Assembly (NCBI RefSeq): GCF_024438035.1 | Contig: NZ_JANFQF010000009.1 | Span: 158,582 to 222,581, forward strand | DNA: 64,000 nt | Direction: 5' to 3' | Origin: Rhodococcus tibetensis | GTDB taxonomy: Bacteria > Actinomycetota > Actinomycetes > Mycobacteriales > Mycobacteriaceae | The notes under the pieces: model-generated | What the model was told of the DNA's origin: nothing | Seen by the model: the letters and a program-made list of their open reading frames with translations, nothing else | Database searches by the model: none | Position numbers and translations under genes: made by a program | Part shown: one piece after another, positions 57,921 to 64,000 of the stretch | Numbering within the stretch: the first letter of the stretch is position 1 | How the letters are laid out: each line of letters begins with the position of its first letter

Positions 57921-59693
57921 TCAGGAGGTCCGTTCCGCGTTTGCCGTGGCCAGCAGTTCCTCCGCGTGCGCGCGACCGGTTTCGGTGTCGTCGAGCCCGG
58001 CGAGCATCCTGGCCAGTTCCACCACCCGCTCGTCGTCGGTGAGGGTGCGCACACCGCTACTGACGACCCCGTCGGCGTCGTCGACCTTGTCGACCACCAG
58101 ATGGGTATCGGCAAAGGCGGCCACCTGCGGCAGGTGGGTCACGACGATCACCTGGTGGGTTCTCGCCAGCCTGGCCAGTCGCCTGCCGATCTCGACTGCA
58201 GCGCGGCCGCCGACCCCGGCGTCGACCTCGTCGAACACCATCGTCGCACCCGAATCGGATCCGGCCAGCACCACCTCGAGGGCAAGCATCACCCGGGAAA
58301 GCTCACCGCCCGAGGCGCTTTTGCTGATCGGCAGCGACTGTGCACCGCTATGGGCCGACAAACGGAATTCGACTTCGTCGACGCCCGACGACCCGGCATG
58401 CACCTGCGCGCCGTCGACGGTGAGCGGAGCGGTGTCCTGCGGCCCCGCCGCACGCGCGCGTACCGACACATCGAGGGCCGCGCGACCCATCGCGAGACCG
58501 GACAGCTCCGAACTCACTGCCTTGGCGAGCTTGGCCGCAGCCTTCACGCGGGCGGCGGTGAGTTTCGATGCCGCCTCCGACGTCGCCGCCGCCGACTCCT
58601 CAACCTGCTTCGTCAGCGCGGACAGCGCATCGGACGACACGTCGATCTTCTCGAGCCGCGCCCGTGCGTTCTCAGCCCACTCGAGCACACCATCGACGTC
58701 CGCTGCGTACTTGCGAGTGAGGTTCTTGAGTTCGGCCTGCCTCGACAGCAGCGAATCCAGTGCCCCGGGGTCTGCGGGCAGTCCGGTCAGGTAGGTGGTG
58801 AGGTCGGCAGACACGTCTGTCACCACGGCGATGGCGTCCGCAAGACGCGGGCCCAGCCCGTCGAGGTCGGGATCGGTGGCGGACTCGATGCGGGCACGGG
58901 CTTCGGACAACAGGTCGAGTGCGGGCGGCGACGCATCGTCACCATCCATCTCGTCACCGCCGGCAAGCGCGGTCTGCGCTTCTTGCGCTGCCGACCGCAG
59001 GGAGTCGAGTTCGCTGAGTCGGCGCACCTCGGCGACGATCGACTCGTCTTCACCGGGGGTGGGGGCGATGCCGTCGATTTCGTTGAGCGCGAACGTCAAC
59101 TGGTCGGCCTCCTGCGCGAGCTCGCGCGTACGTCCCGTTCGTTCGATCAACTCCGATCGCGCGGTCATCCACTCGTCACGGTGTTTGCGGTATCGCGCCA
59201 GCAAGGGGCCGACGGTCTTTTCCGCGAACCGGTCGAGCGCAGCACGCTGCTGGTCGGGGCGCAGCAACCGCAGTTGGTCGTTCTGTCCGTGCACGGTGAG
59301 CAGCGGATCGGTGAATTCGGAGAGCACTCCCGCTGGGACACTGCGGCCACCGAGGTGCGCGCGTGAGCGGCCGTCGCTGCTGACGGTTCGCACGGCGATG
59401 ATGGTGCCGTCCTCGTCCCGTTCGGCACCCGTCGACTCGAGCAGCTCGGTGACGGCGCGCTCGACGTGGTCCGAATTCTCGTCTGTCACGAAACGACCTT
59501 CGACGACGGCCCGCGGCGCGCCGAGACGCACCCGGCCGGCATCCGCCCGAGCACCGCTGAGCAGATGGAGGCTCGTCACCACCATCGTCTTTCCGGCACC
59601 GGTCTCACCGGTGAGTACTGTCAAACCTTCGTGGAACTGCGCCGACGCCTCGGAGATCACACCGAGGTTGTCGATCCTGATCTCTGCGAGCAC
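57921..59693 (-). CDS. recN: DNA repair protein RecN
   Basis: SMC-like ATPase for double-strand-break repair, 590 residues. N-terminal LAEIRIDNLGVI, P-loop TGETGAGKT, coiled-coil arms, and C-terminal ASGGELSRVMLA with FDEVDAGVGG Walker B. The GTG at 59693 is 2 bases after the nadK stop, preceded by AGGAAGGAAA; a frame start 24 bases earlier would overlap nadK. Part of the tlyA-nadK-recN operon. Confidence 0.95.
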   Translation of the reverse strand: MLAEIRIDNLGVISEASAQFHEGLTVLTGETGAGKTMVVTSLHLLSGARADAGRVRLGAPRAVVEGRFVTDENSDHVERAVTELLESTGAERDEDGTIIAVRTVSSDGRSRAHLGGRSVPAGVLSEFTDPLLTVHGQNDQLRLLRPDQQRAALDRFAEKTVGPLLARYRKHRDEWMTARSELIERTGRTRELAQEADQLTFALNEIDGIAPTPGEDESIVAEVRRLSELDSLRSAAQEAQTALAGGDEMDGDDASPPALDLLSEARARIESATDPDLDGLGPRLADAIAVVTDVSADLTTYLTGLPADPGALDSLLSRQAELKNLTRKYAADVDGVLEWAENARARLEKIDVSSDALSALTKQVEESAAATSEAASKLTAARVKAAAKLAKAVSSELSGLAMGRAALDVSVRARAAGPQDTAPLTVDGAQVHAGSSGVDEVEFRLSAHSGAQSLPISKSASGGELSRVMLALEVVLAGSDSGATMVFDEVDAGVGGRAAVEIGRRLARLARTHQVIVVTHLPQVAAFADTHLVVDKVDDADGVVSSGVRTLTDDERVVELARMLAGLDDTETGRAHAEELLATANAERTS

Positions 59694-59695
59694 GT

Positions 59696-60658
59696 CTAGG
59701 GTTTCCTTCCTCGCCACCCGGTGACGGGCAGCTCGAACTTTCGCACCATGCGATCGGCGAACGGTGCCGAGTCGAGTCGCACCCAGCGAACTGGTTCCTT
59801 ACCGCGCACCACTTCCACCCGTGCACCCGCCGGAAGTTCGAGCGTTCTCCTACCGTCACAGAACACCAGACCGTCGTGACTGCCGGCCACCGTCTCGACA
59901 GCGATGATCGACTCCGGGCTGGTCACGAGCGGCCGCGCGAACAGTGCGTGCGCATTGCTCGGAACCACCAGCAGGGCTTCGAGTTCGGGCCACACTACGG
60001 GACCGCCCGCGGAGAAGGCGTAGGCCGTCGACCCCGTCGGTGTCGAGATGAGTACTCCGTCGCACCCGAACGCCGACACTGGGCGGCCGTCGACTTCGAG
60101 TACCACCTCGAGAACGCCGAGCCTGGACCGGTTCTCGATGCTCGCCTCGTTGAGCGCCCACCCCCGCTCGATGATCTCGTCGTCCACCCGGACGACGACG
60201 TCCAGCGTCATACGATGCTCCACCCGGTACTCGCGGCGCACCACCTGGCCGAGTGCCTCGTCGAGATGTTCGGCTTCCGTTTCGGCGAGGAATCCGATAC
60301 GGCCGAGATTGATTCCCAGGACCGGAATGGACGCCGCCTGAGCAAGTTCCGCTGCCCGAAGGAACGTGCCATCGCCCCCCAGTACCAGCACCATCTCACA
60401 ACCGAGCGCTGCATCAGGACCGGCCTGGACGATCGACACCTCGAATCCGGGCACCAGGAACTCGTCGGGTGCCATGCCGTCCATCGGTTCGATGCGTGTG
60501 TTGTCGACCTCGTCGACGAGAACGCGCATACCGATTCCGGCACTCTTGAAGATTTCGCCGACGCGCCGCGCCGTCTCCGTGATCTCAGCACGGCCCGGGT
60601 GCGCCACCAGCAGAATCTCCCGGCTGTCGCGTGCCGTGCCGCTGCTTCCGCCCCTCAC
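59696..60658 (-). CDS. nadK: NAD kinase
   Basis: Phosphorylates NAD to NADP. 320 residues, with GGDGTFLRA (catalytic Asp), [10 protein letters not shown] and [19 protein letters not shown] at 60658 overlaps the tlyA stop by 4 bases. Conserved tlyA-nadK-recN order of Actinobacteria. Confidence 0.95.
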   Translation of the reverse strand: MRGGSSGTARDSREILLVAHPGRAEITETARRVGEIFKSAGIGMRVLVDEVDNTRIEPMDGMAPDEFLVPGFEVSIVQAGPDAALGCEMVLVLGGDGTFLRAAELAQAASIPVLGINLGRIGFLAETEAEHLDEALGQVVRREYRVEHRMTLDVVVRVDDEIIERGWALNEASIENRSRLGVLEVVLEVDGRPVSAFGCDGVLISTPTGSTAYAFSAGGPVVWPELEALLVVPSNAHALFARPLVTSPESIIAVETVAGSHDGLVFCDGRRTLELPAGARVEVVRGKEPVRWVRLDSAPFADRMVRKFELPVTGWRGRKP

Positions 60659-61515
60659 TGTGGTCCTTCCTGCACCGCGGTGCGAATCAACTCTTCGATC
60701 GAGTCGGCCGGTTCATCATCCATCCCGGGTACGACACCCGGCTCCGGCGCAGCACCGGCACCGGCACCCGAGCGGAGCCACAGAAAGTACTCCACATTTC
60801 CGGACGGTCCCGGCAACGGGCTCGCGACGGCTCCCAGCGTACGCAGTCCGAGCGATTCTGCGGCCTTCGCGACATCGTGCACGGCAGCCACCCTCAGTTC
60901 GGGGTCGCGAACCACTCCGCCCGACCCCACATGGTCCCTACCGACCTCGAACTGCGGCTTCACCATCGGAACGAGATCTGCTCCGGTCGCCACACACGCG
61001 ACGAAGGCCGGCAGCACGAGTTTGAGGGAAATGAACGACAGGTCCGCGACCACCAGTTCGACCGGTCCGCCGATGCGCTCGGCGTCGATCGATCGCACAT
61101 TGGTGCGATCGACCACATGAACCCGGTCGTCGGATTGCAACCGCCACACCAATTGCCCGTAGCCGACATCCACCGCGACCACCTCCCGGGCGCCGTGGTG
61201 GAGAAGTACATCTGTGAAGCCTCCGGTCGAGGCTCCGGCGTCGAGACACCGTTTTCCCTCGACCGCGAGCCCGCTGGGCCCGAACGCTTCGAGAGCTCCG
61301 AGTAACTTGTGTGCGCCTCGCGAGGCCCAGGACACCTCGTCGTCCACCTCGACCACCCGCAGCGGCGTGCCCGCCTCGACGGCGGTCGCAGGTTTCGTTG
61401 CGGTTACGCCGGAGATCAGCACCCTGCCGGACGAGATGAGTTCCTGTGCATGCTCACGAGACCGGGCCAGTCCCCGCCGAACGAGTTCGGCATCCACCCG
61501 TGCGCGTCGGGCCAC
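60655..61515 (-). CDS. tlyA: TlyA family rRNA 2'-O-methyltransferase
   Basis: 286 residues: S4 domain at the N-terminus ([26 protein letters not shown]) and an FtsJ-like methyltransferase ([22 protein letters not shown]). TlyA methylates 16S C1409 and 23S C1920, and its loss gives capreomycin resistance in mycobacteria. The GTG at 61515 sits one base after the preceding stop (TGAGGTG); a longer frame to 61599 is antisense-like and rejected. The Pro/Ala/Gly tail at residues 255-272 is an extension. Confidence 0.93.
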   Translation of the reverse strand: MARRARVDAELVRRGLARSREHAQELISSGRVLISGVTATKPATAVEAGTPLRVVEVDDEVSWASRGAHKLLGALEAFGPSGLAVEGKRCLDAGASTGGFTDVLLHHGAREVVAVDVGYGQLVWRLQSDDRVHVVDRTNVRSIDAERIGGPVELVVADLSFISLKLVLPAFVACVATGADLVPMVKPQFEVGRDHVGSGGVVRDPELRVAAVHDVAKAAESLGLRTLGAVASPLPGPSGNVEYFLWLRSGAGAGAAPEPGVVPGMDDEPADSIEELIRTAVQEGPQ

Positions 61516-61516
61516 C

Positions 61517-61744
61517 TCAGCTCTTGTCCACGGCGGCGAGCGCTTCCACCAGAACGTCGTGGGCCTTCTCGAGGAGATGCGCCTTCTTCGGGATGACACC
61601 GACTCCGTGCCGGTCGTCGGGATCGGGTTCGACGGCGTCGAGCCGCGACAGCAATCCGTTTACCTCGGCGGAAATCTTTTCGGGGTCAACACTCGGCGTA
61701 GGCCCAGCTAGATGGGCTCCCGGGCGCGGTATTGGCGTGCTCAT
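61517..61744 (-). CDS. Small conserved hypothetical protein (Rv1693-like)
   Basis: A 75-residue acidic protein that lies between the HAD gene and tlyA, where mycobacteria have a small gene (Rv1693). Helical C-terminus (KAHLLEKAHDVLVEAL) and a Pro/Gly N-terminus. No known domain. ATG at 61744 without a clear ribosome site. Confidence 0.65.
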   Translation of the reverse strand: MSTPIPRPGAHLAGPTPSVDPEKISAEVNGLLSRLDAVEPDPDDRHGVGVIPKKAHLLEKAHDVLVEALAAVDKS

Positions 61745-61835
61745 CGGGCACAACGCTAGTCGATCCCTTTCGGATACGCATACAGCGAACCGCGCGCCGC
61801 CGACAAAGGATCTGCGGGCGCTCGAGGATGCGCGG

Positions 61836-62852
61836 TCAGGCACCCCAACCAGACACGAGCGCGTTGACCGCCGGGTCGGTGGAGGTGACGCGGCCGAACT
61901 CGGGGTACTTCCACGCCGACACAGCCACGTGCCGGAGCAGCGTCGCCGAATCGACCGTGCCGATCGATCCGCCCTTCGGTTCGATCACCAGATCTGTGCC
62001 GTCGAACTCGACGGAGTACCGGCGGTCCTCGCCTACTGTCGATTCCTCACCAGGCCGGTTGAGGGCGTCCAGTTCGGAGGCGACGTAGGTGGGGCGTTGT
62101 TCCTCGGTGGCCCGCAGGACATCGATGGCGGTGCTGACGCCGGTAAGTACCAACAACGACTCGACGCCCACGGCGTTGGCGCCCTCGATGTCGGTGTCGA
62201 GCCTGTCGCCCACGACCAGCGGCCGAGAGCACTTGCTGCGGCGCATCGCATCCTCCATCAGAGGCGCGGCCGGTTTACCGGCGACCAGAGGTTCACGGGA
62301 CGTCGCAGTGCGCAGAGCCGCAACCATCGATCCATTGCCCAGAACCAGTCCACGCTCGGTGGGGAGGGTCGAATCGACGTTGGCTGCCACCCAGAGAGCG
62401 CCCGACCGGATCGCGAGAGTCGCTTCCGCGAGAATCGCCCAATCCGTTTTCGGCGAATGGCCCTGAACCACCGCCACCGGGAAATCCGTAAACGAACGCA
62501 CCGGACGCAATCCGACCCGCGCAACTTCGTCCGCCAAGGCCTCCGTCCCGACGACCAGTACAGCAGTGGCGGGGTCGATCTTCTCGGCTAGGAGTCGCGC
62601 TGCAGACTGCGAACTCGTGACCACCCTCGCCTCCGAGGCGTCGAAGCCGAGCTCGGTCAGGTGCGCTGCGACCTCACTCGGGCTACGGCTCGCATTGTTG
62701 GTCACGTAGTACAGAGATTGCGTCCCTGTCGCCAGAGCCTCGCGGGCACCGGGAATCGCCTGCGGTCCCTGGTACAGGGTGCCGTCCAGGTCGAGAAGCA
62801 GAGCGTCGTAGCGTTCACGCAGCGACGACGCCCCGCCGTGCTTCACGGTCAC
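61836..62852 (-). CDS. HAD-IIA family phosphatase (NagD/glycerol-3-phosphate phosphatase-like)
   Basis: 338 residues. HAD motif I LLDLDGTLYQG, motif II YYVTNNASRS, motif III/IV in GKPAAPLME and VVGDRLDTDIEGANAVG. The last ~80 residues (after residue about 255) are an extra domain not part of the core HAD fold. The mycobacterial homologue Rv1692 is described as a glycerol-3-phosphate phosphatase. GTG at 62852 overlaps the TPR gene stop (GTGA). Confidence 0.88.
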   Translation of the reverse strand: MTVKHGGASSLRERYDALLLDLDGTLYQGPQAIPGAREALATGTQSLYYVTNNASRSPSEVAAHLTELGFDASEARVVTSSQSAARLLAEKIDPATAVLVVGTEALADEVARVGLRPVRSFTDFPVAVVQGHSPKTDWAILAEATLAIRSGALWVAANVDSTLPTERGLVLGNGSMVAALRTATSREPLVAGKPAAPLMEDAMRRSKCSRPLVVGDRLDTDIEGANAVGVESLLVLTGVSTAIDVLRATEEQRPTYVASELDALNRPGEESTVGEDRRYSVEFDGTDLVIEPKGGSIGTVDSATLLRHVAVSAWKYPEFGRVTSTDPAVNALVSGWGA

Positions 62853-63832
62853 TGATCGTCTCCGGTCAGCTCCGCCACACGCTCCTCCGCGTCGGTATCG
62901 CCTTCGAGGTCTGCGGCCGCCGAATTGAGGAACCACTTCAGTCCGTCTTCGATACGGCCGGCTGCCACCAGGGCGTCGGCATAGGCGTAGAAGAGGCGGG
63001 CGGCACCCGAACCGGTTCGGGACGCGTCGAGGTCCGGCGTCTGCAACGTGACCACGGCCTGATCGAACTGCCCCAAGTCCATGCGAGCACCTGCGACCAC
63101 CATGCGCAGCTCAGCGGCGTCGTCACCCGACAGAGCCGCTGCTTCTTCACTCCGACCCAGCTCGATCGCCCGCTCCGGTCGACCCAGGCCACGTTCGCAA
63201 TCCGCCATCACGGCGAGAAGTCCAGGACCACCCGCCATCCGACGTGCGGCACGCAACTCGGACAGTGCTTCGGCCCACTCACCAGCGTGGTAGGCGGTGA
63301 TGCCCGCGGCCTCACGAACCACGGCGATACGGCCGGCCCGCTGACGCGCCGCACGCGCGTGCGCCAGGGCGAGCCTGGGATCGTCGTCGACCAGCTTGCC
63401 TGCCATCACCAGATGCCGCGCAACGGTATTCGCGTTCGTTTTGTCCAAGCTCAGCAGGTCCCGCCGGACAGTAGGATCCAGTTCCCCGGCCTCGACATTG
63501 TCAGGCAGATCAGGTTCGTCGGGACGGGCATCCTGCCGCTGCGGACGGTCGCCATCACGGCCACGCGGCGTGAATCCGCCCTCGCCCCCACGGCGCTGGC
63601 CGCCTCGACGGTCATTGCCGGGGCCGCCGCCGCGAGAATCGCGCCGCGGACCGCCGAACGAACCACCACGGCCACCGTCCGACGCGCCACCTCTGTTCGA
63701 ACCGGAGGCACCGCCCCGGTCCGAATTGGAGGCACCGCCCCGGTCCGAATTGGAGGCACCGCCTCGTCCTGTATTGGAGGCACCGCCTCCGCGGAAGGAT
63801 CGACGTCCGTCGTCGCTCTCCGACACTGTCAT
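62849..63832 (-). CDS. Tetratricopeptide-repeat protein with Arg-Gly-Gly-rich N-terminus
   Basis: 327 residues. Residues 10-105 are very Gly/Arg/Ser/Asp-rich with an 8-residue repeat RGGASNSD and RGG elements as in RNA-binding tails. Residues about 120-325 are helical pairs resembling TPR units (AGEWAEALSELRAARRM, LGRPERAIELGR, LGQFDQAVVTLQ). Syntenic with Rv1691. ATG at 63832 with AAAGGA upstream. Lies next to an rRNA operon; an RNA or ribosome role is only a guess. Confidence 0.83.
   Translation of the reverse strand: MTVSESDDGRRSFRGGGASNTGRGGASNSDRGGASNSDRGGASGSNRGGASDGGRGGSFGGPRRDSRGGGPGNDRRGGQRRGGEGGFTPRGRDGDRPQRQDARPDEPDLPDNVEAGELDPTVRRDLLSLDKTNANTVARHLVMAGKLVDDDPRLALAHARAARQRAGRIAVVREAAGITAYHAGEWAEALSELRAARRMAGGPGLLAVMADCERGLGRPERAIELGRSEEAAALSGDDAAELRMVVAGARMDLGQFDQAVVTLQTPDLDASRTGSGAARLFYAYADALVAAGRIEDGLKWFLNSAAADLEGDTDAEERVAELTGDDQ
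63704..63790. repeat. 24-bp tandem repeat in the TPR protein gene
   Basis: Units ggaggcaccgccccggtccg + aatt: two identical copies (63704, 63728), a third diverged (63752), and a partial fourth. They encode the RGGASNSD repeat. Confidence 0.88.
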
Positions 63833-63849
63833 TCCTTTCACACAAACGA

Positions 63850-63883
63850 CGAAAGGGGACCCAGTATGTTGGGTCCCCTTTCG
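63850..63883 (-). terminator. Terminator between 5S rRNA and TPR gene
   Basis: Perfect 13-base arms (63850-63862 and 63871-63883) around an 8-base loop, 9 bases beyond the 5S rRNA 3' end on the minus strand; ends the rRNA transcript. Confidence 0.88.
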
Positions 63884-63891
63884 GTAACGGA

Positions 63892-64000
63892 TGTTCGGCG
63901 GTGTCCTACTCTCCCACACCCTGTCGAGTGCAGTACCATCGGCGCTGGAGGGCTTAGCTTCCGGGTTCGGAATGGGTCCGGGCGTTTCCCCTCCGCTATG
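63892..64000 (-). rRNA. rrf: 5S ribosomal RNA (5' end beyond the window)
   Basis: On the minus strand the sequence reads as actinobacterial 5S rRNA: CGGAGGGGAAACGCCCGG, CCGAACCCGGAAGCTAAGCC and the 3' GAGTAGGACACCGCCGAAC. The 5' 10-15 bases are cut at the window edge. 23S and 16S genes should lie to the right. Confidence 0.96.

Overview
The window is high-GC, densely coded DNA with many GTG and TTG starts. It carries mycothiol synthesis (mshC), GarA, SteA, TlyA, MctB and DUF3090-type genes, which together point to a mycolic-acid actinobacterium. Gene order over several blocks follows Mycobacterium tuberculosis as I recall it: mshC-uppP-lppL-pyrD-PEBP-M20 peptidase; glcB-VWA protein; gcvP-merR-DUF151-merR-garA-gcvH-DUF881/sbp-pgsA; der-cmk-rluB-scpB-scpA-parA; xerD-NUDIX-pyrG-mctB-steA-recN-nadK-tlyA. 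I infer a Rhodococcus-like genome, probably the large jostii/opacus type, from sequence feel and synteny, not from a database search.

Region 1 (1-8280) is a complete four-gene Wadjet (JetABCD) plasmid-defence cassette of the DUF2397/DUF2398/TIGR02680/DUF2399 type. The first three genes are joined by 4-base overlaps. Its first gene loses only the first base of its start codon at the window edge. It is the clearest accessory system in the window.

Region 2 (8311-12720, minus) holds mshC and the conserved but poorly understood trio SCO1664-like kinase-fold protein / DUF3090 / phosphomutase, then uppP. Region 3 (12974-17661, plus) interrupts the mycobacterial order. It has an aldo/keto reductase homologue lacking two catalytic residues, then heme oxygenase and a hemin ABC importer (hmuTUV) behind a probable IdeR/DtxR iron box: a heme-iron acquisition operon.

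Region 4 (17677-33358) carries an LppL-like lipoprotein, pyrD, a PEBP protein, an M20 peptidase, tRNA-Leu(GAG), a zinc-ribbon SDR, a Usp-like protein, a DUF2784 membrane protein and a trans-acting enoyl reductase family protein. A TauE/SafE permease follows, preceded by a possible Cys-codon attenuator. Malate synthase G, a membrane-anchored VWA protein and a metallophosphoesterase complete it.

Region 5 (33362-44582, minus) contains glycine decarboxylase gcvP behind a tandem glycine riboswitch, two MerR regulators, a DUF151 protein, the FHA protein GarA, gcvH, the DUF881-Sbp-DUF881-PgsA envelope/division cluster, an SMP-30-like protein and a NUDIX hydrolase. Region 6 (44665-46198) has an SRPBCC protein, an L,D-transpeptidase and tRNA-Pro(GGG).

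Region 7 (46284-63832, minus) is a housekeeping run: ribosome GTPase Der, Cmk, a pseudouridine synthase, condensin partners ScpAB, ParA, XerD, ADP-ribose NUDIX, CTP synthase, MctB, SteA, RecN, NAD kinase, TlyA, a HAD phosphatase and an RGG-rich TPR protein. The window ends inside a 5S rRNA gene, so an rRNA operon lies just to the right on the minus strand. I saw no CRISPR array, insertion sequence or prophage.
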